64,000 nt of DNA, taken from Diaporthe sp. PMI_573. Its lineage: Eukaryota > Ascomycota > Sordariomycetes > Diaporthales > Diaporthaceae. The DNA is taken from contig JAJTUP010000013.1 of assembly GCA_021399435.1 (NCBI GenBank), positions 806,001 through 870,000 on the forward strand, given 5' to 3'. The notes under the pieces are model-generated. The model was not told the DNA's origin. It worked only from the letters and a program-made list of their open reading frames with translations, and did no database searches. Shown piece after piece: positions 1 through 10,769 of the stretch (positions within the stretch are counted from its first letter, which is position 1; each line of letters opens with the position of its first letter). The translations under genes were made by a program, and so were the position numbers.

Positions 1-3000
1 GGCGACATTCATGTATGCCAGCCGGTTCTTCCGTCTCGACAGCTCAACAGCGCGGGTGAACACATCCTGATGGCCTGCGTTGTACACCTCCTGGGGGCTT
101 GTGTCGGCAAAGCGCAGCCATGAGAAGGAGTCACTCCCGCCGAGGCTCTCACGCAGATTGTCTGGTGTCCAAATGTTCATCATGTGTTGCAGGTACTTGT
201 TGCGGAACCCGGCCTTCTGGTTGTCGCCACCGGCCTTGTACAGCCTGCCACCGTCTCGCCAGACAAGCTTGGGCAGCTCGTAGTCGATCAAGCTCCGCGT
301 CGAGTAAGCCACCGGTACGTTGTTACCCTCGCGGACGAACGAAGCTGTCTCGGCAAAGTACCCGGTGAAGAATGGTGACGTTGTCTCGGCACGTTCGAAT
401 AGGTCGGGATGGTTGCAAACCTTGCGAAACTGCATGACGAGGTTCATCAGCGTACCAGAGTCTGTGTCATCACCAGTGGTAGCCTTTTCAATCAGGTCCA
501 TAATGCTGATCTGATTGCGCAGGTTGCTATAGTAAGCACGCTGGCGATACGTGAGGTCGCAGAAGACATCCGTCTCAATCTTGTCACCAAGCTCCTTCTG
601 GACGTGCTTCTTCACGCGGCGAAGCATGAAAGGTTTCAGGATCATGTGCAGACGCTTGAGCTGGTCTTCGTTGAGCTTCGTGTTGCTCTGCGCGTGAGAT
701 TCGATGTCCTTGGAAAACCATTCGCTGAATTCGTCATGCGAGTCGAACAGCGACGGCATGATGAAATGCAGCAGGGCCCAGAGTTCCTGCATGTTGTTCT
801 GGATGGGGGTGCCAGTCAGCAGCAGACGGTTCCGGCAGTGGAAACTCAGCAGGCACTTCCACCGGGAGCTCTGGGAACTCTTGATGGCCTGGGCCTCGTC
901 GAGAATCATGTACTGCCACTTCATCTTCTGGAAGTAGGCAACGTCAGACACGACAAGCTGGTAGGACGTAACCATGACATGAAAGCTGGCATCCTTCTTA
1001 TACGTGTTGTGCCTGCGGTCCCAGAATTTCCGAAGAGTCTTTCGATCACCCGCGGTGCCCCAGTACGGGAGAATCTTGAACTCGGGAACGAACTTGCGAA
1101 GCTCTTGCTCCCAGTTGTGGAGTGTCGACGCCGGGGCAACGACCAGGTATGGGCCCCAAATGTCGTACTTCTCCGCCAGGTAAGCCATGACCGAGATTGA
1201 CTGCACGGTCTTCCCGAGGCCCATTTCGTCAGCCAGGATGCCGTTGATGCCCTGCTCGTACAGATTGGCCAGCCAGTTGAGACCCTTGAGCTGGTACTCC
1301 TTGAGTTGGGCGTTGAGTAGCTTGGGCTGCTCGATATCGACCTCGCCCATTCCCGTAGGATTCTGGAAGTTCATCTCTCCGTCCTCGTCGGGCTCGTCGT
1401 CCCTGTTGAAGTCTCTGGCCTTCTGCTGAGCTTCTGCGAGAGCATGCGCAGCGTTGGCCTTCGCGATCGCCTGAAGCTTCTCTTCATCCTCTTCCTCGAA
1501 GGTGAGGTTTTCGAACTTGGTGACCTTGACCCCCGACGTGCCAGTGCCGTCGTCATCGACGTCGACCGCCTTGGGACCCGGGGCGGCGTCCTCGGTAGCG
1601 ATGTCGGGATTGTCGGTGCTGCGCTCGACTTCGTGTGTCTTGATCTTCTTGCCAATAAAGTGAGAGTACAGCTCAGTCTGGGAGATGAGGAAGTTAAGCT
1701 TCCGCTTCTGCCGAGCAGCCTCACGGTCCGCCTCCTGCTTGCGGGCGTTCTCGAGCTCCTGCCTCTCGGCGGCCTTACGCAGGTCACGCTCCTCACGCTC
1801 GTTCCGTTTCCAGAAGGTCATCATGTCGCGCATGACCCGCTTGGCGCGAGCCTGCAGGTCTTTGGTGCCCTTGTTGGTGCGCATCTGCCACCTCTTGGCC
1901 TCCTTGGACGCAAGAATGGCCGTCTTCTTAAGGTTGGAGGCCTTGGTCCCGTACGACTCAGTCGCGAGCCTGTAGACCTTGTTGACGTCCTTGCGAGCAA
2001 GGTCTCGCCATATCTGGTCGTAGATCTGGTTGAAGCCTTTGGTCTGGAACTTGGTTTCGAGCGGGTCCTTGGGTTCCTCGACGACCTTCTCCTTCTCCTT
2101 GGGCTCCTTTGGCTCAACGACCTCTGGGTCCTTAACGGCGTCTTCTTTCGGCGCTTTGTCCTTCTTGAGCCTGATGCGGATCTTGTTCGTCTCCTCCTTA
2201 GATGGCAGCGCCTCACCCGCGTCCAAGGCAGCCTGGGCAGCCAGCGCGCTGTCCTTCTCAGCTTGTTTCTGCTCCTTGGACTTCTTGGGTCGCGGGCCGC
2301 CTCGAGCCTTCTTACCCTTGCCGGGCTCCATGTCGCTTGCCTGGAATGTCGACATGATGCCGCCCTCGAGATTGACCTCGAGAGGAGGCAGGTTCCGCGC
2401 CGGCCCCTTGATGCCCTTTTGCAGAATGAGCTTTGTCTGCTGTGCCTTCTTGTTGGCGCGCTCGGCCTCGCGGAGGTGCTTGATCCGTTCCGTTTCGTCG
2501 CCGGCCAGCTCGGCAGCTTGGGCCTTGGCGAGGGCCGTTTCCTTCTGCTCGATGGTGACGGCCATGGACTTCTCACGTCGGCGCTTGCGTTGCATGTCCT
2601 TCTTTCGTTCCTTCTCGGCAATGACCTCCTGGTCTCGCACCTTCTGCAGTGCGTCATCGTAGTACATGTCGTCGTACCTGCGCTTGCCCAGGTCTGTGTG
2701 CAGGCTCAAGTGCAGAATGCTGTCCCTGGCCAGGTTGGACCTGCGTGAGGAGTGGAGCTTGTCCTCCCGGCCCTCCATGGCACGTCGCCGTCTCTGTGCT
2801 CGCTGACGCCAGGCGGACCGCTCCTCGTCTGCATCAAACCAGTCGGCCTCGATGGGGTCGATATCCATCTGGTCCATCTGGTCCTTGATCTTCTTCTCCT
2901 TGCTTGCTGAAAAGCCCCCTGGCTTGGGCTGGCCGTTTGCGGTCCGCTTCGCTGGGACGCGCGCTGCGACTGGCGACTCTTTCTCCTTGTGGGCCGACGA

Positions 3001-4754
3001 TCGCCTAGAGCTCCCCTTGGACGAGGGCTCGGAGTTCTTGATGTCTGACACGCGGGGCTGTCTGGGCTTCCTGGCGGGCTTCTTCCGCTCAATCTTCTCT
3101 GGCTCGTCTGATTTCTCCACCTTGACGGCAGGCTCCGAAACACTCACCGGAGGGGATGGATCCCGTGGCCTCAGATCGGTTTCGGCGCTGGAGAGAATGT
3201 TGTCGAAGGACATGACGTTCCGACTGGGAGTCTGGGAGAATGACAGTCAGACACTGAGTGGTGAGAAGGGGGTGGGAATAATCCCCACAGATTGCTTACA
3301 CTTGTGGGGGGAGCGGGTGCTTGGAGCACAGAAGGAGCAGGTGGCGAGTGTTGCACCGTGGTGCCGTTTGAAGTGGTGCCGGCTGACAGCGCGGGCTTGA
3401 GCACGTTGGGTGATGCCATCGCGCGAGCTCCAGCTGGCGGGCTGATGGATCCTGCAGCCGGGTGGGAATGAGAAACTGGACTTCGTGGCGGGAATGTTGC
3501 AGCGACAGGAGAAGTATAGCTGCCTTTGTAATAAGGGGAACGATCGACGGATGGCTGTGGGGGATAGTCGTAGTCCCTATTCAGTGCATCGCGAGGCTGC
3601 AAAGGGCGGAGTGAGATTGGTTAGCAAATGGCTGCGAGTGATGGAAGTACAAAGTGGGAATATGGTTTGGGGTGCAGGTTGACAAAGGCGATGGTCGATG
3701 GATCACGATGTCAAAGACGGGGGTTTGTGAGATTGCGATTGTTATTTTTCTGGGGGGGCGGAAGAGGTTGACAAATTTAGATGGCTTGACGATGGATGGT
3801 CCTGTGATGCAACGGAAGTAGACCACTTGGTCCAGCGGCATTGCTTCTGGTCAGACTTGCCAACATGGCGCGGCTGTGGAGGGGCGTTGGTTTGGCGTGT
3901 GTCGGACGCATTGGCACCCGTCAAAAAGAAAAGTGCTGCCAGCCACTTGCCATACCAGCAGCAAGCAACAAGCAGCAAGCACCCATGCAGGCAGGATTGA
4001 TTGTTCGATGGGCATGCTTGGTTTCTTTGGAGCTGATATTACTTACCTTTGATGCTGACGAAGCTGACGAAGCCTGTGTCGCGTTGTGCCAGGCGGAGCC
4101 GGTGTCGCTCACCCTCCGGTCGCTGGTTGAGGTGGTTGTGTCGGTAGTGGGATCGTAGAAGCTCCCGGCCGTCTTCTCTCGCGGGGTGTCGCGATGTTCG
4201 CGCATGTCCTGAGGATAAAAGACTGGTGGCGCGTGTAGGGGCGAACGTGGAGGTGCGATGCCTGACGGGTGGACTGGTGGCGGGAGTGATGGCGGCGCGG
4301 CGGACGAGGACGTCAGGAATGGGTTGTGCAAGAGCGAACGGGTGCCCGAGCCGGTGCCATTTGTGCTGGTGCTGGCGCTGGCGTTGGTGTTTGCAGCGGC
4401 ACTGGCGGATGGCGCTGACGAGGGAGAGGCAGAGCTGGAGCCGGGAAAGTGAGGCGGCGCCGCGTGGTGGAAGTCTGTCTGGGTTGGCGATCGCAGACTG
4501 AACGAGTGCCGTGGCGGCGGTTGATGTGGATGTTGCTGCTGCTGTCCGGGTGCATGAGAGCCTGGTCCAGGCGGCGGGTTGGTGTTGTCGCCGTGCTGAA
4601 CCGGATTGAGAATGTCGCGGTGTCGCCGCTCGCTGCTGCCGCGTTCCCGCTCTCGTTCCCGCTCCCGGTCGCGGTCGCGGTCGCGTTGCTGGTCTTCGTA
4701 GTCGTGCAGGCTGGGCGGTCTCTGCAGCACCGTCGAGTGGAAATTGGACTCCAT
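1..4754 (-). CDS. INO80: INO80 chromatin-remodelling ATPase (3' part of gene cut off by window)
   Basis: Catalytic Snf2-family subunit of the nuclear INO80 complex, which slides nucleosomes and exchanges H2A.Z. Three exons: 4754-4047, 3596-3300 and 3231-1. Introns are 450 nt (GTAAGT donor, CAG acceptor) and 67-68 nt (GTAAGC, CAG), both phase 0. About 1412 codons lie in the window; the frame is still open at base 1. The N-terminus (about residues 1-480) is disordered, with an RD/RE dipeptide run and Pro/Gln-rich tracts. Next come a Lys/Glu-rich coiled region and a DBINO domain (about 730-865, ending near [13 protein letters not shown]). The Snf2 ATPase lobe follows, with Walker A DEMGLGKT near residue 1004 and the INO80-type box DEAQAIKSS near 1112. 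The second helicase lobe and C-terminus are outside the window. Start ATG at 4754 begins MESNF. Identification is firm; exact exon ends are inferred. Confidence 0.93.
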
Positions 4755-7087
4755 CCTGATCTCGGGTGGCTGCGGTTTCTGTTCCCTTTTCCCTAGCTGT
4801 GCTCGGCCTGGGTGTGTTATGGATCCTTCCGTGGCCCTGCTCTAGACAGCCGGCACCAGATCTCTCCTGTCTTGTCTGTCTTTGGGGTGCCAGAGACAAC
4901 CCATCCGCACCGTTTGTTGGGCAAATCGCCGAGATGACAGGGATGCAGTTGGGCCAGGCTCGAGATCGACTTGATATTGGTGTTTGGGGAGGGGGGGATG
5001 ATTGTCCGGGATGGGCAACACAAGGGTGACCTCTGCGATCGTGGTGTGTCACTGCCTGGTGGACAGAGTGGCTGGCTGGCTGGGCGGCTGACCGACCGAT
5101 GGACAGTCAGGCCGGCAGACAAGAGGAAACGGCGTTTGGGATTAGAGTATGCTTGGTTGAGGCTATGCCAAGCAGTGGGTTGATGTCAACTGAAGGTGGC
5201 CGACATGCAGGAGTACGAACTTCTCCGGCAGGTTGATGGAGGGCGATGGTCGGGTGGACAAGTATCGCGGGTGGGCGAAGCTTGGTGTTGATGAGATGAT
5301 GCGGCGTCGGCGTGGGCGTGGGCGTGGGCGTGGGCGTGGGCGGGACCGTCGGTTCGGTTCGGCGTGGAGGAGGAGGAGGAGGGATTGGGATGGGGATGGG
5401 ACGGGTCAGATCACCCTCAGGTCGATTGGTGTCGAGTCGACCCGAGTCGAGTCGTGTGGGCGTGGGTGCGGGTGTGGGTGTAGGAGGATCTCGTGCGGCT
5501 AGCGCAGAATCTAGAATCGAGAATCGAGAATCGCAATCGATCTCCGTGTCTGGTCTGCCTGGTCTGGTCTTGTCCTGCCTTGCCTTTCTTCGCCTTTGCG
5601 GGCTGGACCCGTAATATCGCCGGCCCGAGTGCCTGTGGGCGATCGAGCGGACGGGTGCGCCAGCAAGATAGACAGACTGACTGACTGCCCGACTGACTGC
5701 CCAGCAAGCAAGCGACCAAGAGAGCAAGGCTTTCTCGTGTCCTTTTACTTTCCCTCTCTTGCTCCCTGCTTGCCGTGAAGCGCTGCTATCGGTGCGGCAC
5801 CACGGCCAACCACGGCATGCCCGTGCCAACCGTGACTACCAAGCACTCACGACAGGGACCACTACCGGCTAAGCTAATGAGCTGGCTGAGCTGCAGTAGA
5901 GTTTCTAGCCTTGCGCTGAGGCAAATTATACGAAACGCGGTAGTGTTGGGATCTCGAGGGGATGGGCCATGAACCACCCAGATGACCTCATGTACAATAC
6001 AGACGCGGTACACGACGGCAACACTACCGTCAGATGCATCTAATCGGCCAACTGGATTTGATGTGATGCACAATGGAGGATCCGGCTGGCGGGTGCTGAC
6101 AGCTGTCAGTGGCGACGATGCTGTCTGCAGCTTGTTGACGCCCTGGTGGGAACGTCCGGCAACGACCACTACAGTATAGCTACCCGAGGTAGGTAGCTAC
6201 GGGACAAGACGAGAAAGATGACACTCTGGATGGATGCCATGGTTTGGGGGGGGGTAATTGACACAACTAGGGACCGCTGCTACTCTCTACTCCGTGACCG
6301 TCTGGCTCTCTGACTATGCTGTGTCTTGTATATCTCTCTCTCCCCGTGGCAGAACCAAGTCTCCCCAGTATCGTAGGCCAGCATCTGATCGAGTCCGTCG
6401 TGGTGGGGACGGGGAACCGTGCACTAGGCCGGGATGGAGCTAGACCGTGGCCCAAGCTGAGGCTCACTCCCAGAATCCCCAGACAGCTGGCCAGCTGGCC
6501 AGGAACCGGGGACACCCAGCCTTGCCAGGGGCACAGGCACTCACTCATAATGGCTGACCGGCTCGGACACTTTGGGCAGCCCTGTCACCCACCAAGGAAC
6601 GGAGTACTCCCTACACACGCACAATGGGTTCGACAACTACCCGGCCAGCATTGCTCGGCTGTGTTGGTGGGGACCATCTCCTGCTGCTACTCAAAATCAT
6701 TCATTGCATTCCAGGACATAAACTCGGAGATACCTTCTGTGGTGAGAACTTCTATTTCAGATTTGAAACGCCTACCCATCCCGCAACTGGGGGCCGCCTC
6801 GAGCTGTCCTCGCACTGCTTCTTTTGTGTTGCAGCAGGACGCCCCTCGGCCCCTTGGTTCCCATGCAGACATGATCCCTATGCCTCCTTGGGCCGGTCTC
6901 CGCTACTCTGGGGAGGCCCACCCGGTGCATCAGCCATTCTATCGAGAGGCCCTTGGGATGCTAGTATGCATGCACACCTTCTATAACTGGAGTCCGTCCC
7001 CAAGAGGAATGGGGTCTCTTTTGTGACCTGTACAACACCAACTTTTTTGCAGATTTGCTGGCACACGCCGCCGCCGCCTGACTACGT
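4755..7087. other. INO80 5' region and ARB1 3' intergenic region
   Basis: No convincing gene. Bases 4755-5800 are presumably INO80 leader and promoter, with simple repeats on the G-rich plus strand. Open frames here are low-complexity shadows. A TAGGTAGCTAC-type element lies at 6176-6200. Bases 6300-7080 hold only short frames with no splice structure or recognisable protein. Confidence 0.5.
5309..5342. repeat. GGCGTG hexanucleotide microsatellite
   Basis: About five tandem copies of GGCGTG upstream of INO80, followed by degenerate GGGTGT-type repeats around 5459-5490. Confidence 0.9.
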
Positions 7088-9185
7088 TCAGACTGCACCC
7101 GCGGCCAACATCTTCTTGCGCAGGTAGTTCTTGTACTCCCCGATCGTGCCATCCCATGGCTTGATGGACTTGTTTTCGCAGACCAGAATCTGCTTTGCAA
7201 TCTTGTCCAATAATCTGTCACAGAGGGTCAGCTACATGTTGCGGGAGTGCCAGAACGAATCAGTACGGGTGCGCGCTTACCTGAAATCGTGACTGACGAC
7301 GATGACACCACCAGTGAATGCGTTGATAGCATCCGCCAGACTGTCAATGGTCGGGATATCCAGACCGTTGGTTGGCTCGTCAAGAAGAATCATGTTCGGG
7401 CTCTCGATGGCCAGCAGGGCGAACACGATACGGCTCTTCTGTCCCTCCGACAACGTGCCGATCAGCGCCGTCTGAGACTCGCCAGACAGACCGTATTTGC
7501 CGAGCTGCTGGCGCCAGTACTGGTAGTCCTGGGACCGGTCCGGGTACTTGTCTCGTACAAAGTCGAGCGAGGACTTGGTCAGATCCAGCTGCTCGGCCGA
7601 GTGCTGCGAGTACATGCCCAGCTTCAGATGAGTGTGCCTGCTCACGTTGCCCGCCGTCGGGGAGAGCTTGCCGGTCATGAGGCGGAGCAGTGTCGACTTG
7701 CCCACACCGTTGGGGCCGACCAGCGCCGTCCGCGAGTCCATGTCGAAGCCGAGGTCGATGTTGCGATACAGGTCGTCCTTGGGGTCGCCCGAGTACGAGA
7801 AGGTGACGTCGTCAAAGGACAGGACGGGAGGGGGCAGCTTATCAACCTCGGCAAAGCGGAAGCTGAAGATGCGATCCGGGATGACGGGCTGGATGAAACC
7901 GTCGGCCTCCATCTTATCCAGGATCTTCTGTCGTGACTTGGCCTGCCTCACCAGGTTGGCGTAGGTACCGGCACTGGCGATGAACTTCTTGATGTGGACA
8001 ATCTCATCCTGCTGCTTCTGGTAGGCCTTCATTTGGTTCGTGTCCTGCTCGCTCTTGGTCTTGGCGTACGAGTCGTAGTTACCACCATAGTACAGCAGAT
8101 TCCTGTCCCGCATGTCGATCATGTTGGTGCACACACCGTTGAGGAAGTCCATCGAGTGGGAGACGAGCACCAGCGTGCGCTCCCACTTCTTCAGGTACTC
8201 CTCGAGCCACACACAAGCCTCGAGATCCAGATGGGCAGTTGGGTCGTCGAGAAGCAGGAGGGTGGGCTTGACGAACAGGGCCTTCGCGAGGGCGACACGC
8301 ATCCTCCAGCCACCAGACATGTCCTTTGTCTTCTTGTGAATGGTGGTCTTGTTGAAGCCCAGACCCGTCAGGATGAGCGAGGCACGGGTGGCGAAGGTCG
8401 AGGGGTCCATCTTGTCCATATGCTACAGTAACACGCATGTCAGTCATGTGCTGAGCTCAGTCGTCTGCAGGGTGGGCAGGTAGGCACCCCGGGGGTTAAA
8501 AGGGGGGAGGTGGGGGAGGGGAGTGGCAGTGTGGTGAAGTGGAACGAACATCGTAGAGGTCCATCAGGACCTGGCTGTCGGGTCCCTCATTCTCGAGGAT
8601 CTCCTCAGCGACGGCCTCCAGGCGGGTCATCTCGTTCTCGGCCTCCTTGACAACCCACTCGAGAGCCCCGAGCTCGCTGGGAGGGGCGCCCTCGTTGAGC
8701 AGGTAGATGTCGACGTGGGGCGGGATGGGATACTCGCGGGCAGCGATGGCCTTGAGCAGGGTACTCTTGCCGCAGCCGTTCTCGCCCAGCAGGCCGTAGC
8801 GACGGCCAAAGTTGAGCTCGAGGGTGCTGTCGGTGATGAGGACGCGGCCGTGGAACACCAGGCTGACGGAGGTGATCTTGACGTCGCGGCTAGAGGCGAC
8901 AGAGGAGAGGACGCCGGTGGTGACACGGTCAGAGATGCCGTACTTGTCCATCTGTTCGGCGAGGCGCTGGACCTCGCCCATCTTAGAGGAGGAGGTGGCG
9001 GGCTCGTCAGACTCGATGGGGTTGCCGTTGGCATCGAACTGTTGCGGGGGGGTCTCATCGCCGTTGACAGAGCCGGCGGCGCTTGCATTCTTGGAGTTGG
9101 CCTTGGACCTGGAGGCGACGGTCTTCTTGCCCTTGCCCTCGGCGGCCTGCTTGGCCAATCTCTTCTCCTTGGATGCCGATACCAT
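7088..9185 (-). CDS. ARB1: ARB1-type ABCF ATPase, ribosome biogenesis factor
   Basis: Soluble ABC-F protein with two nucleotide-binding domains and no membrane segments. In yeast, ARB1 shuttles between nucleus and cytoplasm and helps make 40S and 60S subunits. Exons: 9185-8550, 8422-7281 and 7214-7088, giving 634 aa (yeast ARB1 is about 610). Introns use GTTCGT and GTAAGC donors and TAG/CAG acceptors. Residues 1-90 are a Lys/Ala-rich, charged tail. NBD1 has Walker [13 protein letters not shown]2 has Walker [10 protein letters not shown], signature LSEGQKSR and Walker [14 protein letters not shown]1 Walker B reads [12 protein letters not shown], with Asp and Ala where most ABCF proteins have Glu and Asn. 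I recall yeast ARB1 having the same feature, so it may be a family trait. The C-terminus MLAAGAV follows a basic helix. Identification is firm because of long conserved blocks such as [14 protein letters not shown]. Confidence 0.95.
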
Positions 9186-10233
9186 CTTGAATGTGGAGTA
9201 CCGTGCCTGGGTACTCGAGGGTATCAGATAAAGAATGAGATGAGGTGGTCGAAAGAGGGGTTGAAGGAAAGGGGGGAGGTATCGTCGTGATCAGGACTGG
9301 ACCCTTTGGAAAACAACAGGAACAAGTGCAGGCCCGGGTCGGGAAGGGAAAAAAAGATGGCCACGGCCGGTGGTGGTGGTGGGAACGGGGGTTGGGACAG
9401 GAAAGCAAATCAAAATCAAGTGCAAGCCAAGAGCCAGAGCCAAAGGGTGGGGAGGGGCAAAGGTCAGGAAGAGGGGCGGAAGTAGAGGGGGGAGGACAGC
9501 CTGCCAGCCTGCCAGCAAGGGTAGCGTAAAGGGTTCAGAAGGTTGCTTTCGCCCAAGAACACAGTGGGTTGGATGGTGGGGCCTGACTATGAAATTTCTG
9601 ACGAGGCTGATTCCTGAAGGCCACAACCAAGGGACGGATGACATGGCCGATAAGCGATAGCGGCCTAAGGCAACAGTTTTTCCCACTTGGCGTTGGTACC
9701 CACCTGGGCACTGCTCGTACAGTACTTACTAGGTACTGACGCATGCAGAAAGCTGACGTCACCTCATGTCAGATTCTCTTGCTCGAGGTCCATTGGCTGG
9801 CTTGCCATCCTGCGCGGAAGACCAACATTTTCATCACGACTCAAGGCTTTTCTTTGCACCTCCGTTGCAGAAATGGATCCGCACAATCGATGCTATTGTA
9901 CATCATTAATATCGCGGATCAAAACAGATTCAAAACAGATGCAAACTCCGAAGAACTCCATGCAGTGCATCCCCCATGGCCGTCCTAAACTCCAAGCAAT
10001 CGTCTCGCGGCACATGTCCCCCCGCCCACTGTTAAGACTGCTTCATGTGGCTCGGCGACTCCTCCCACAATCCGGAGCTTCACGGTGAACATACCGCGTT
10101 TCCTGGCGTCGCACACGTGTATGTATTGCAGTCCACGGGAGCCAGCCCCACTGCTACTGCCACTGGGGGTAACTTAGATAGATGCGTCGAGTGTGTTGTC
10201 AACGATATCTCATGCGCTCATGCGCTCATGCGC
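9186..10233. other. ARB1 promoter and 5' flank, no gene seen
   Basis: Bases 9186-9660 are pyrimidine-rich on the ARB1 coding strand, as expected for its leader. A GTACTTACTAGGTACT element lies near 9716-9740. The remaining open frames are short and lack splice structure. Confidence 0.5.
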
Positions 10234-10238
10234 TCATG
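10211..10238. repeat. 8-bp tandem repeat (CATGCGCT)
   Basis: About three and a half copies of an 8-bp unit at and just beyond the stop codon of the small minus-strand gene; the last copy overlaps the stop. Confidence 0.85.
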
Positions 10239-10769
10239 CAGCCAGAGCTATTGAGCCGCTGTTGAACCCAACGATACCTTCGGCCATGCACGTCTTTGAA
10301 GGTCCCTGCGAGGATATTGTTATGCGCCTGCCAATGACCCCATGGCTGCCGACCTCGAGCAGCAGCTTCTGTGCTAATCTTGACTCCAGCGGGCTGGGTT
10401 CTATAGAATCGGCGGGGAATGTTATTGGGAGGGTAAAACTTTCAACCTGCTTGCACGCTGAGGTAGGCACTGTCAAGTCGCCGGTAGAGCTGCAGTGTCC
10501 AGAATTAGCACTCAGTGCTGGGCCAGGGAGTCACAGGCAAGGAGGGCATTGCTCGCTTACAAGATGGTCACCGTCAAGTCGTGACGGATATGCTGGCTGT
10601 GCACTGGTGTGAACTTCACGTGAGTGGCCAGCCTGCTCTTGGAATCCATGTGGTTGAAGAACACAATCTGGCCAGAGAGGCCTTGCTCTGATCCAGACCT
10701 GTCGCTCACCACTGCGAGGGCTCCGACGCGCCAAGGGTCGTGAAGGTCTTTCTCACTTCCTCCGCACAT
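10234..10769 (-). CDS. Small two-exon protein of unknown function, possibly SOD-fold
   Basis: I do not recognise this gene with confidence. Exons 10769-10561 and 10489-10234 join to a 154-aa frame. The 71-nt intron is canonical, with GTAAGC donor, a GCTAATT branch site 15-20 nt before the end and a CAG acceptor, and the phases match (2 then 1), which argues for a real gene. The protein starts MCGGSEKD, has no signal peptide or membrane segment, and looks like alternating beta strands. GLSGQIVFF near residue 30 and GVIGRRITI near residue 120 recall the first strands and the VIGR segment of Cu/Zn superoxide dismutase. The dismutase metal-binding His cluster and GFHVHEFGD block are absent. The SOD resemblance is only a suggestion. 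Confidence 0.5.

Noticed and set aside
409..1200. 263-codon plus-strand frame
   Set aside because: Antisense shadow of the INO80 ATPase exon, whose minus-strand frame carries the conserved Snf2 motifs.
1444..2748. 434-codon plus-strand Leu-rich frame
   Set aside because: Antisense of the charged Lys/Glu/Arg-rich INO80 region, which naturally reads as Leu/Val-rich on the other strand.
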